A stretch of DNA of 13,105 nt from Desulfobacterales bacterium. Its GTDB lineage: Bacteria; Desulfobacterota; Desulfobacteria; Desulfobacterales; Desulfobacteraceae. Below are positions 1 through 7,359 of this stretch, piece after piece (position 1 is the first letter of the stretch; the number at the start of each line of letters is the position of its first letter). The notes below the pieces were generated by a model, which did not search any database, was not told the origin of the DNA, and was given only the letters and a program-made list of their open reading frames with translations. Both the position numbers and the translations under genes were made by a program. The DNA lies in the NCBI GenBank assembly GCA_022361315.1, contig JAKSBB010000447.1, positions 1-13,105 of the forward strand, given 5' to 3'.

Positions 1-280
1 TATCCTTCTTGACCAGCTTCTCAAGGTCTTTATTGATGGAGGATTTGAGACTTGAAAAATTTCTTCTTTTTGAGCGTATTTTAGAAAAATCATCCCCAAC
101 ATCCCAGATCATTTTAATAAGGACATCGGTATCAATGGAGGTGACTTCTCCCGGCGGGGTCTCTGGCCCGTAGAAAGATTGAATGGCCTTGATAGCCTTA
201 AATTTTACAGTTCCCGGTCGGTATCCCAGGTTATCAACTGCAGTGTTGATACCAGACAGCGTGATGGAAACATTACTCAA
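1..280 (-). CDS. Partial unrecognised protein, N-terminal about 93 residues
   Basis: An open frame on the minus strand starts with TTG at 280 and stays open to the window edge, so only the N-terminus is visible. The translation begins (M)SNVSITLSGINTAVDNLGY and ends with a Lys-rich stretch containing KSSINKDLEKLVKK. I do not recognise the family, and no signal peptide or membrane segment is apparent. The start is chosen because a strong ribosome binding site (AAGGGAG, complement of 291-297) lies 10 bases upstream. The nearby ATG at 274 is in another frame that closes after about 22 codons. A candidate promoter lies further upstream. The gene is divergent from the ParA-like gene across about 200 bases, so the two may share control. 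That it is a real gene rests on the long open frame, the ribosome site and the promoter together. Confidence 0.6.
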   Translation of the reverse strand, partial: MSNVSITLSGINTAVDNLGYRPGTVKFKAIKAIQSFYGPETPPGEVTSIDTDVLIKMIWDVGDDFSKIRSKRRNFSSLKSSINKDLEKLVKKD

Positions 281-290
281 GAGGTGGGAT

Positions 291-297
291 CTCCCTT
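291..297 (-). promoter_or_regulatory. Ribosome binding site for the leftward partial gene
   Basis: The plus-strand CTCCCTT reads AAGGGAG on the minus strand, 10 bases before a TTG codon at 280. It decides the TTG start of the partial gene, which has no in-frame ATG near its N-terminus. Confidence 0.55.
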
Positions 298-322
298 AAT
301 ATCATTTGGTTAGCGGCAAAAC

Positions 323-351
323 ATTATGATATATCCGTACCATTATTTCAA
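323..351 (-). promoter_or_regulatory. Candidate sigma-70 promoter of the leftward partial gene
   Basis: On the minus strand, TTGAAA (346-351) is followed after exactly 17 bases by CATAAT (323-328). This would start a transcript near 316, with an untranslated leader of about 35 bases before the TTG start at 280. The boxes match the sigma-70 consensus at 4 of 6 and 5 of 6 positions. The region is AT-rich, so a chance match is possible. Confidence 0.4.
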
Positions 352-483
352 CCTGAACTTACATGTGGAAATTACTATACGCGGTAAGAAAAGTAAATTT
401 TAAATCCGTGTGAAAACTGTGAAACCCCCTATTGAAAAAGAATCCGTTGATTATTTCGGAATTTATGCTAAAAATATACGAAT

Positions 484-1248
484 ATGAGTAAAATAATGAC
501 AATTTCCGGCCAGAGAGGGGGTGCCGGCAAAAGCGTCACGGCATTGAACCTGGCTGTCTCTCTCAGTCTTTTTGAAAAAAAGACACTTCTGGTGGACTGT
601 GATCCCCAGGGCTGCGTTTCTGAATGGTCCGGTGCCGGCTGCATGGAACACCCATTTGATCTTGCCTCCGTGTTGAGTGGAAAGGCAACAACAATAGAAG
701 CCATATCTAAGACCGAGTTTTCATATCTGGATATTCTGCCGGCCGGTTTCAACCTGTTTCAGGTGGCATTGAAGTTGTCCCGTCTGGTGGCCAATGAAAA
801 AATTCTTCGGTTGCTTATGGCAGATATCCGCGAAGATTACGATTATATTATTCTTGATGCGCCATCCTCATATGGCTACATGAGTATCGCCGCCCTGGCT
901 GCTGCGGACTGGCTGGTTGTCGCCACTCCCCCCCAGGACAATTGGGTGGAAGACTTTCATTCCCTGTTGAAATCCATTCAATACATACGAAAAACCCATG
1001 ATACAACCCTGAGAATCGCGGGATTGCTTTTTAACCGATGTTCGGATACAGCAGAGATTTTTGAGGGAATGTCCGGCCAGTTGCTTGAAGATACCAAAAA
1101 TCTAATTTATGAAACAATGATCCCTAAGGATGATGCCGTAGATGAGGCGATTAATAAAAAGATTCCCCTTGCCCTGCACGACATCAAGTCCGGGTCTGCA
1201 GACGGCTATCTGAACGCAGCCCGGGAAGTAATAATGGCGTTTAACTAA
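484..1248 (+). CDS. Orphan ParA/MinD-family ATPase
   Basis: A 254-residue P-loop ATPase of the ParA/MinD superfamily. These proteins dimerise on ATP, bind nucleoid DNA or membrane, and position or segregate a cargo. Visible motifs are the deviant Walker A (residues 10-18, QRGGAGKSV, P-loop Lys16), Walker A' (LLVDCDPQG, Asp38 and Asp40) and Walker B (YIILDAP, Asp125). It has no N-terminal helix-turn-helix extension, so it resembles short chromosomal or orphan ParA proteins rather than type Ia plasmid ParA. The signature lysine that normally precedes GG is Arg11, which is unusual. No parB, minE or minC lies beside it. The next two co-directional genes, after 12- and 18-base gaps, are the obvious candidates for partner or cargo adaptor. 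The ATG at 484 is chosen because it gives the canonical N-terminus, although no strong ribosome site precedes it. The family is secure; the cargo is unknown. Confidence 0.9.
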   Translation: MSKIMTISGQRGGAGKSVTALNLAVSLSLFEKKTLLVDCDPQGCVSEWSGAGCMEHPFDLASVLSGKATTIEAISKTEFSYLDILPAGFNLFQVALKLSRLVANEKILRLLMADIREDYDYIILDAPSSYGYMSIAALAAADWLVVATPPQDNWVEDFHSLLKSIQYIRKTHDTTLRIAGLLFNRCSDTAEIFEGMSGQLLEDTKNLIYETMIPKDDAVDEAINKKIPLALHDIKSGSADGYLNAAREVIMAFN

Positions 1249-1260
1249 GCGAGGTGACCA

Positions 1261-1674
1261 TTGAAGCTTACCAATCCTGAATCTATTCAGGAAAACGAAA
1301 AAGAATTCATCGATACCATTAATGCCGAGCTTGACTGGGATGCCATAGAACGAATGCTTTTGGAAAAGCACGGGTTTGTGGTTCAAGAGGACGTGGACTA
1401 CAAAGACGGTAACCTGGTGGTGCACGATAATGAGATTGCATACAAATTTGATTTTGAAATCAAGGTTCCCCTTTCGGTCATATTTAACCGGGACGGTGAA
1501 TGCTTAGAAATATCCACCCAAAGAGATGAAGAAGAGTATTCCGTAGATTTGGAAGAGGATTCGGATCAAACATCGGACATCGAGAATCCTCCTCAGGAGC
1601 CGGATCATGGAAGAACCGGCGAAATGGCATCTGAGATTGCAGATATGATTTCCCAGATAAATCAGGACCAATAA
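1261..1674 (+). CDS. Small acidic protein of unknown function
   Basis: A 137-residue protein I do not recognise. It begins at a TTG codon 6 bases after a GAGGTG ribosome site and 12 bases after the ParA-like stop. The first half looks folded: a helix-rich segment (DWDAIERMLLEKHGF, about 26-40) is followed by strand-like residues (about 48-80, including VVHDNEIAYKFDFEIKV). From about residue 83 it is dominated by Asp and Glu and looks disordered, ending in a predicted helix (MASEIADMISQINQ). There are no cysteines, signal peptide or membrane segments. Its place between the ATPase and the coiled-coil zinc-ribbon protein suggests it works with them. An acidic adaptor or regulator of the ATPase would fit, but that is a guess from context only. 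Confidence 0.8.
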   Translation: MKLTNPESIQENEKEFIDTINAELDWDAIERMLLEKHGFVVQEDVDYKDGNLVVHDNEIAYKFDFEIKVPLSVIFNRDGECLEISTQRDEEEYSVDLEEDSDQTSDIENPPQEPDHGRTGEMASEIADMISQINQDQ

Positions 1675-1676
1675 AG

Positions 1677-1682
1677 AAGGAG
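1677..1682 (+). promoter_or_regulatory. Ribosome binding site for the zinc-ribbon protein
   Basis: AAGGAG lies right after the stop of the acidic protein and 10 bases before ATG 1693. A GTG at 1688 is out of frame, so it does not compete for this reading frame. Confidence 0.55.
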
Positions 1683-1692
1683 ATTTAGTGGT

Positions 1693-3144
1693 ATGGAACC
1701 GGTACCGGGAAGTGACGCCAGCCAGGAGTTCATCAGGACCCAGTTGGATGAGATTCTGGCCAGGGAGATCGTAGCGTTCATCGATGTTGACTCGGATGCG
1801 GCAATGATGACCTTTAACCTGGCAACCATATCCTGCATCACCATCATTGTCGAGCGGGAACGTGAGATCCGTCAGTTTGCTGATTTTCCTCCGGAACGTT
1901 ATGATTTAGAAGCGTTTACCTCAGAACTGGTGGATATCGGTCTGGACAACGATGATTATCTGAATAATGCCATCAACGGTGCCCTGAAGTCCGGATATAT
2001 AAGCAGCGATGACAACGGCGAACTCAAGGCGGAAATGGCTGCCTTCATGATGGCGGGTATGCTGGATTCCATGTTTCCCGGAATGCAGGGGTTGAACCTC
2101 ATCGCCTTTGTTCTTCAGATGCATCACGAGGTGGACTCCGGTCGCAAAAGCCTGGAACTGGCGAAACAGAGTTTTGCCACATCGCTGAAGACCCGCGGTG
2201 TCTCGGTTACCCAGGACAGTGCGCAGAAGCTGGCCAATGAGATGGCCTCCGGAAAAGCCAAGGTGGTTACGGTTCAGTCCAAAGAGATTTCCACTAAACT
2301 CAAAAAGGAAAATCTCAACCGCCTGTCAAAACTGATAAAAACCCGGAAGAAACGTACCGGCGAGTACAAAGAACGGGTCAAAGTACAGGATCTGTTTGAC
2401 AAGGGGCCCACCAAGGAGGAACTGGAGGCCGAAAAACGTGAGATTCAGCAGGCCGAAGAAGCAGCGCGCAAAGCCGCAGAGCTGGCCAAACAACTGGCGG
2501 AAAAAGAAGAAAAAATAAAAGAGGCCGAAGAGGCCGCTTCGGAACTGGAGCAGCAGCTCAAAGACCTGGAAGAAAAAGAAAAAAAGCTGGCTGTGGCCGA
2601 GGAAGAGGCCAAGCTGGCCAAACAAAAAGCGGCTGAACTGGAAGCCCGTGAAGCTGAAATGGCTGAAAAAGAGGCCCGTTTAAAAGCGCTTGAAGAACAG
2701 ATCCGCCTTAAAGAGGAAGAGGCAAAGCGCCGTGAAGAAGAGCAGGTAAAGGAAACCACCAAACCTTCCGGCGATGAGGATGATATCGAATCCAGAATTG
2801 CCGCCTTTGAGATGGAACTGGCTATGCCCTGCCCCATCTGTGCCGAGGGAAAGGTGGCAGAGAAAACCACGGAAAAGGGAAAAGCCTTCTTCTCCTGTAA
2901 CCAGGAGGACTGCCGGTTTGTTTCCTGGGATAAACCGTACCACTTCCAATGTCCCCTGTGTAAAAACCCTTACCTTGTTGAGGTGGATCTGCCCAACGGC
3001 GGAAAAGGGCTGAAATGTCCCAGGGCGGCCTGCTCCTATACCCAGGATAACCTGCTGGAACCCTCCCAGCATATGGCGGCTGCCGCTGAGGCAGCCAAAC
3101 CCAAAAAGAAAAAGAAAATCGTCAGGAGAAGAAAGAGGCGGTAA
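1693..3144 (+). CDS. Coiled-coil protein with two C-terminal C4 zinc ribbons
   Basis: A 483-residue protein with three parts. Residues 1 to about 230 are a mostly helical, soluble N-terminal region of unknown family. It contains a Met-rich stretch (AAFMMAGMLDSMFPGMQG) that may be an amphipathic or hydrophobic helix. Residues about 235-355 form a long Lys/Glu/Ala-rich coiled coil. Residues 380-447 hold two C4 zinc ribbons (Cys380, 383, 402, 407 and Cys420, 423, 442, 447) resembling the C-terminal zinc fingers of bacterial type IA topoisomerases. No topoisomerase catalytic domain is present. The last 13 or so residues are almost all Lys and Arg. The ribbons and basic tail point to nucleic acid binding, and the coiled coil to oligomerisation. 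The gene sits 18 bases after the acidic protein and 10 bases before mqnE. It could link DNA to the ParA-like ATPase; that role is inferred. Confidence 0.82.
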   Translation: MEPVPGSDASQEFIRTQLDEILAREIVAFIDVDSDAAMMTFNLATISCITIIVEREREIRQFADFPPERYDLEAFTSELVDIGLDNDDYLNNAINGALKSGYISSDDNGELKAEMAAFMMAGMLDSMFPGMQGLNLIAFVLQMHHEVDSGRKSLELAKQSFATSLKTRGVSVTQDSAQKLANEMASGKAKVVTVQSKEISTKLKKENLNRLSKLIKTRKKRTGEYKERVKVQDLFDKGPTKEELEAEKREIQQAEEAARKAAELAKQLAEKEEKIKEAEEAASELEQQLKDLEEKEKKLAVAEEEAKLAKQKAAELEAREAEMAEKEARLKALEEQIRLKEEEAKRREEEQVKETTKPSGDEDDIESRIAAFEMELAMPCPICAEGKVAEKTTEKGKAFFSCNQEDCRFVSWDKPYHFQCPLCKNPYLVEVDLPNGGKGLKCPRAACSYTQDNLLEPSQHMAAAAEAAKPKKKKKIVRRRKRR

Positions 3145-3154
3145 AGAGGCTGTA

Positions 3155-4246
3155 ATGAATTTTCCATTTTTGGACGACCGACTTTTGCCTGTTTGGGAAA
3201 AAGTCCGGCAAGGTTCCCGTCTTTCAAAGGAAGACGGGATTTCCATTTATAATACCCAGGATTTGACAGGGTTGGGCCGTATTGCGGACCATGCCAGAAA
3301 AAAACGGCACGGCAAAAAAGCCTTTTATGTATATAATCAGCACCTGAATTACACCAATGTCTGTAAAAACCGGTGCAAGTTCTGCGCGTATGCCAAAGAC
3401 GACGGTGAGAAGGGGGCGTATGTCTGGTCCATGGACGAGATCGAGAAACGTCTCATGGAACGGATTGAGGAACCGGTTTCCGAGCTCCATATCGTGGGCG
3501 GACTGAACGAAACCCTGACCTTTGAGTATTTCATTGATCTGATTAAAACCGTTAAACGGGTGCGTCCCAATGCGGCGGTTAAGGCATTTACCTGTGTAGA
3601 AATCGACTACCTGTCCAATCTGTCGGGGTTAAGCCTCGAAGACACGGTTGCCAGGCTTAAAGAAGCCGGGCTGGATATGATGCCGGGCGGTGGTGCCGAA
3701 GTTCTCAATGCCAGAATTCACGATGAACTTTTCCCCAAAAAAATCGGCCATGACAGGTGGCTGGAAATTGTGAAAATTGTTCACAAGGCTGGCATAAAAA
3801 CCAATGCCACCATGCTCTACGGTCACATCGAGACCATAGAGGAACGGGTGGATCACCTGATATCTTTAAGGGATATTCAGGATGATACCGGGGGTTTTTC
3901 TGCGTTTATTCCCCTGGCATTTCATTCCCAGAATACGGAACTTGATGACCTGCCACCCACCACGGCCATGGATGATCTGAAAAACGTGGCCGCTGCCCGG
4001 TTGATGCTGGATAACTTTGACCATATCAAAGCATATTGGGTGATGATCGGGGAATCTCTGGCCCAGGTGGCACTTAATTTCGGGGCAGATGACCTGGACG
4101 GCACCATCATCGAAGAGCGGATTACCCACACGGCGGGTGCAACATCCGCCAAAGGGCTCACCCGGGATAAGATGGAAGATATGATTCGTTCAGCCGGATT
4201 CGAACCGGTTCTGCGGGACAGTTTTTATAACCCGGTGGCAGGATAG
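3155..4246 (+). CDS. mqnE: Aminofutalosine synthase MqnE (radical SAM)
   Basis: A 363-residue radical SAM enzyme of the futalosine menaquinone pathway. MqnE joins 3-[(1-carboxyvinyl)oxy]benzoate, the MqnA product, to the 5'-deoxyadenosyl radical, giving 6-amino-6-deoxyfutalosine. The iron-sulfur motif CX3CX2C is intact (Cys70, Cys74, Cys77, in NYTNVCKNRCKFCAY). The family segments HIVGGLNE (112-119) and PGGGAE (177-182) are present. The length is typical for the family. It resembles the next gene, mqnC; I assign MqnE to this copy because of the CKNRCKFCAYAK and GGLN versions of the motifs. The start at ATG 3155 follows AAGAGG at 3145-3150. The 14-base gap to mqnC and the mqnX/mqnA genes downstream support the assignment. 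Confidence 0.92.
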   Translation: MNFPFLDDRLLPVWEKVRQGSRLSKEDGISIYNTQDLTGLGRIADHARKKRHGKKAFYVYNQHLNYTNVCKNRCKFCAYAKDDGEKGAYVWSMDEIEKRLMERIEEPVSELHIVGGLNETLTFEYFIDLIKTVKRVRPNAAVKAFTCVEIDYLSNLSGLSLEDTVARLKEAGLDMMPGGGAEVLNARIHDELFPKKIGHDRWLEIVKIVHKAGIKTNATMLYGHIETIEERVDHLISLRDIQDDTGGFSAFIPLAFHSQNTELDDLPPTTAMDDLKNVAAARLMLDNFDHIKAYWVMIGESLAQVALNFGADDLDGTIIEERITHTAGATSAKGLTRDKMEDMIRSAGFEPVLRDSFYNPVAG

Positions 4247-4260
4247 CAGGACAGAGAATT

Positions 4261-5319
4261 ATGACAATCGATGCAATCATTGAAAAGACAAACACCCACC
4301 AGCGAATATCAGCTGAAGAGGCCCTTGAACTCTACCGGCAATCCGATCTGCTGACATTGGGGACACTGGCCAACCAGCGGCGGTTTCACCTGCATCCTGA
4401 AAAAAGGGTGACCTTTGTGGTGGACCGGAACATCAACTATACCAACGTGTGCGTTTCCCAGTGCCGGTTCTGCGCCTTTTACGCCACACCCGAAGATAAA
4501 GCGGCGGGATACGTCCTTACCCACGAAGAACTTGGGGAAAAAATCCGGGAAACCATCGAACTGGGGGGGACCCAGATTCTGCTTCAGGGCGGGATGCACC
4601 CGGATCTGGATCTGGACTTTTATGTGGAGATGCTGACCTTCATTAAAAAGAACTACGACATCCACATCCACGGGTTCTCTCCACCGGAAATTGACTTCAT
4701 CGCCAATAAATCCGATCTGTCGGTGCGGGATACCATTGCCACCCTCAAGGCCGCCGGCCTGGCTTCTATCCCGGGCGGCGGTGCCGAAATTCTTTCGGAT
4801 GATATTCGCAGCCAGGCGTCTCCTCACAAGTGCGGGGCCGGTACCTGGCTTGACGTGATGCGCCAGGCACATCTTCAGGGCATGCGTTCCAGCGCCACAA
4901 TGATGTTCGGCCATCTGGAGGACGATGCCCACATTGTCGAACACCTGGACAGGATCCGCAGCCTTCAGGATGAAACAGGGGGATTTACCGCTTTTATCCC
5001 CTGGACCTTCCAGCCGGGCAACACAAAGATCCATGTCCGGAAGAAGACCAGTGCCGAGTATCTCAAGGTGCTGGCGCTGAGCCGGATTTACCTGGATAAC
5101 ATCGACAATGTTCAGGCGTCCTGGGTGACCCAGGGAGATAAGATTGCCCAGGTGGCCCTGTTCTTCGGTGCCAACGATATGGGGTCCACCATGATCGAAG
5201 AAAATGTGGTGGCCTCAGCTGGCGTGGACTTCATGCTCCCCGAATCTGAGATTCGGCGGTTGATTGAAACCGCCGGATTCGAACCGCGGCAGCGGGATTG
5301 TTACTACAACCTGGTATGA
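4261..5319 (+). CDS. mqnC: Cyclic dehypoxanthinyl futalosine synthase MqnC (radical SAM)
   Basis: A 352-residue radical SAM enzyme that cyclises dehypoxanthinyl futalosine to its spiro/cyclic form, a later step of the same pathway as MqnE. The cluster-binding cysteines are Cys64, Cys68 and Cys71 (CVSQCRFCAFY). The segments QGGMHPDL (109-116) and PGGGAE (171-176) are typical of MqnC and differ from the GGLNE version in the upstream paralogue. The length is normal. The stop codon TGA overlaps the ATG of the next gene (ATGA at 5316-5319), which implies translational coupling. The ribosome site before ATG 4261 is weak (GGACAGAG), consistent with coupling inside an operon. Its substrate requires removal of hypoxanthine by a hydrolase that is not in this window. 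Confidence 0.92.
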   Translation: MTIDAIIEKTNTHQRISAEEALELYRQSDLLTLGTLANQRRFHLHPEKRVTFVVDRNINYTNVCVSQCRFCAFYATPEDKAAGYVLTHEELGEKIRETIELGGTQILLQGGMHPDLDLDFYVEMLTFIKKNYDIHIHGFSPPEIDFIANKSDLSVRDTIATLKAAGLASIPGGGAEILSDDIRSQASPHKCGAGTWLDVMRQAHLQGMRSSATMMFGHLEDDAHIVEHLDRIRSLQDETGGFTAFIPWTFQPGNTKIHVRKKTSAEYLKVLALSRIYLDNIDNVQASWVTQGDKIAQVALFFGANDMGSTMIEENVVASAGVDFMLPESEIRRLIETAGFEPRQRDCYYNLV

Positions 5320-6512
5320 GCCTTACCTGCATTCACCCCGGGGCGGAACCTGCGGTATTCCGTTCCCGCTGGCTGATGATTTCCCCGGACCGGATTCTGG
5401 AAAATCATTGCCTTGAAACCGTAAACCACCGGGTGGCCGGGATTTCCCAAAGATCTTTTGATGGTGGGATACAGGATCTGGGCCCGGGTTTAATCATGCC
5501 TTTGCTGGTCAATGCCCACACTCACCTGGAGTTGTCCGCCCTGAACAACCGGCTGGATTACACAAAAGGATTCGAGGCCTGGGTCAAAGAGCTTCTGATT
5601 GAGCGGGAAACCATCGGACCTGAGGCTCTGGCAGAGGCTGCTTCAAAGGAGATTGACGGTTTGATGGCCCACGGCACCGGGGCCGTGGGGGAGATTTCTA
5701 CACTCGGGCTCACCGCTGATCTGCTGAACACATCGGATCTGGGCGGTATCTGGTTCAATGAGGTGCTGGGCAGCAATATCGAGATCATTTCGGAACACAA
5801 TGTTCCGGCACCCAATGGAAGGTCATCAAAATCACCTGCTTTCAGATTCTCAATGGCCGGCCACGCGCCACACACCACATCTCCGGAGTTGCTTTGCCAT
5901 GCAAAGAAACATACTGCCCACCGGCATCTGCCGTTCTCCATCCATCTGGCGGAATCACAGGCGGAATCCGATTTCATAAACGGTGAAAACAGGGGATGGG
6001 CTGAGTTTTTGATGTCCCGGGGTATTGATATCAGCGGCTGGCCAGTGGGCAACAAAAGCCCCGTGGCCTATCTCGATGAGTTGGGGATTCTGGATGAAAC
6101 CACACTGGCTGTTCATCTTATCCGCACCAGTGAAGCGGACCTGGATATCCTTGCCCGTACCCGGGCCAAAGTCTGCCTCTGTCCCAGAAGCAACCATAAC
6201 CTGCATAAGCGCCTGCCCGATATTGAGGGGATGCTGGCAAGGGGGCTGGCCCCAGCGTTGGGGACGGATAGTCTTGCCTCCTGTGATTCTCTGTCTCTGT
6301 TTGATGAAATGGCCTTTGTAAGAGAAAAATATCCTGGCGTGTCTCCCGGAACCGTGCTATCCATGGCCGGAATTAACGGGGCACAAGCGTTAGGGCTTGC
6401 ACCCGTAATGGGGCGCCTTGAAAAAAAATGCTGGGCGGGATTCCTGTATGTGGATCTGGAATCCTCCTCCCCGGCGCAGATACTGGAAAGTCTGACCGTC
6501 AATGAAATCTGA
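5316..6512 (+). CDS. mqnX: Amidohydrolase, probable aminofutalosine deaminase
   Basis: A 398-residue metal-dependent amidohydrolase of the TRZ/ATZ/SsnA deaminase type. Visible metal and active-site motifs are NAHTHLE (His68, His70), GHAPH (His183, His186), HLAE (His210), VHL (His267) and GTDS (Asp318), in the usual order. In some bacteria, such as epsilonproteobacteria and Deinococcus, a member of this superfamily deaminates 6-amino-6-deoxyfutalosine to futalosine. The position between mqnC and mqnA makes that the best call. The ATG at 5316 is preferred because it overlaps the mqnC stop as ATGA; an in-frame TTG at 5298 would add six residues. The gene also overlaps the mqnA start by 11 bases. 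The superfamily is certain. The exact substrate rests on context, since these enzymes are hard to tell apart by motif alone. Confidence 0.85.
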   Translation: MSLTCIHPGAEPAVFRSRWLMISPDRILENHCLETVNHRVAGISQRSFDGGIQDLGPGLIMPLLVNAHTHLELSALNNRLDYTKGFEAWVKELLIERETIGPEALAEAASKEIDGLMAHGTGAVGEISTLGLTADLLNTSDLGGIWFNEVLGSNIEIISEHNVPAPNGRSSKSPAFRFSMAGHAPHTTSPELLCHAKKHTAHRHLPFSIHLAESQAESDFINGENRGWAEFLMSRGIDISGWPVGNKSPVAYLDELGILDETTLAVHLIRTSEADLDILARTRAKVCLCPRSNHNLHKRLPDIEGMLARGLAPALGTDSLASCDSLSLFDEMAFVREKYPGVSPGTVLSMAGINGAQALGLAPVMGRLEKKCWAGFLYVDLESSSPAQILESLTVNEI

Positions 6513-7359
6513 CCTGTTAATGGGTAAAATAACATATATCAACGCCTCTCCCGTATATTACGGCATTGATAACGGTATGCATCCGGACTGGTTGACCCTG
6601 GTCCCGGATGTACCGGCAGCACTGAATTTGAAGATTCGCAACGGGGAGATCGATATCAGCCCCATTTCCGCGGCCTATTATGCCATGAATCACGATCAGC
6701 TTCTGATACTTCCGGATCTGTCCATTTCCTGCGACGGACCTGTCCTTAGTGTGATTTGTGTAAGCCGTCTGCCCCTGGATGAATTGACCGGGAAAAAGGT
6801 GATGTTCTCCAATGAATCCGCCTCCGGAGCTTCTTTTCTCAAGATGATTTTTTCAGGCAGGGGCATACGCCCTGAGTTTTCAGTGGGATCGGTGGGCCAA
6901 CTGAACCGTATTCCCGAGGATGTGGATGCTGTGATGGTGATCGGGGATGCCGCCCTGACCCAGAACTGGGAAGACCGCTACGAATACCGGTTTGACCTGG
7001 GAGCCCTTTGGCAGGAGATGACAGGTCTGCCTTTTGTCTTTGCCGTATGGGTGGTTCGGAAAACCTTTGCAGAGGCTCACCCGGAGTTAACTGCGGCTGC
7101 CCACGATCTTCTTCTGGCCTCCAGGCGTGAAGGGGATACCCATACCGCAGACATCATTGATGCCGGAAAGGAACGGCTCGGGCTTTCCCGGGACCGGATA
7201 CGCGAGTATTACCATTGCCTGTCCTGCGATCTGGACGAAAGAAAAATTAAAGGAATGGCTGCCTTTTTCCAAGGCCTTTATGACCAAAGCATCCTGAAAG
7301 CCCCTGCCGCCATCCGGTTTTTTGAACCCGGAAAAGAAGTGGGGAAATTCATAAGATGA
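6502..7359 (+). CDS. mqnA: Chorismate dehydratase MqnA
   Basis: A 285-residue protein with the periplasmic-binding-protein-like fold of MqnA. It catalyses the first committed step of the futalosine pathway, dehydration of chorismate to 3-[(1-carboxyvinyl)oxy]benzoate. Family signatures are KITYINASPVYYG near the N-terminus (about 9-21), DISPISAAYYAM (51-62), the SNESASGAS segment (about 104-112) and VIGDAAL (146-152). There is no signal peptide, as expected for a cytoplasmic enzyme. MqnD shares the fold, but the N-terminal pattern fits MqnA better. ATG 6502 overlaps the deaminase by 11 bases. An in-frame ATG at 6520 would also give a plausible N-terminus, and neither has a strong ribosome site. 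The stop overlaps the next gene as ATGA. Confidence 0.9.
   Translation: MKSDLLMGKITYINASPVYYGIDNGMHPDWLTLVPDVPAALNLKIRNGEIDISPISAAYYAMNHDQLLILPDLSISCDGPVLSVICVSRLPLDELTGKKVMFSNESASGASFLKMIFSGRGIRPEFSVGSVGQLNRIPEDVDAVMVIGDAALTQNWEDRYEYRFDLGALWQEMTGLPFVFAVWVVRKTFAEAHPELTAAAHDLLLASRREGDTHTADIIDAGKERLGLSRDRIREYYHCLSCDLDERKIKGMAAFFQGLYDQSILKAPAAIRFFEPGKEVGKFIR

Noticed and set aside
447..474. Promoter TTGATT-16-TAAAAA upstream of the ParA-like gene
   Set aside because: Both boxes are poor and the region is AT-rich. A promoter is expected somewhere in 300-483, but I cannot place it.
2326..2870. Two long minus-strand open frames opposite the coiled coil
   Set aside because: They mirror the repetitive Lys/Glu/Ala codons of the real gene, giving Phe- or Ser-rich nonsense proteins with no motifs or ribosome sites.
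4309..5034. A 241-residue minus-strand open frame inside mqnC
   Set aside because: It lies wholly within a well-supported radical SAM gene and encodes no recognisable domain; it is a frame shadow in GC-richer coding DNA.
3155..5319. mqnE and mqnC as a recent tandem duplication
   Set aside because: They share the radical SAM fold and motifs, but each carries its own family signature. They are ancient paralogues found side by side in this pathway.
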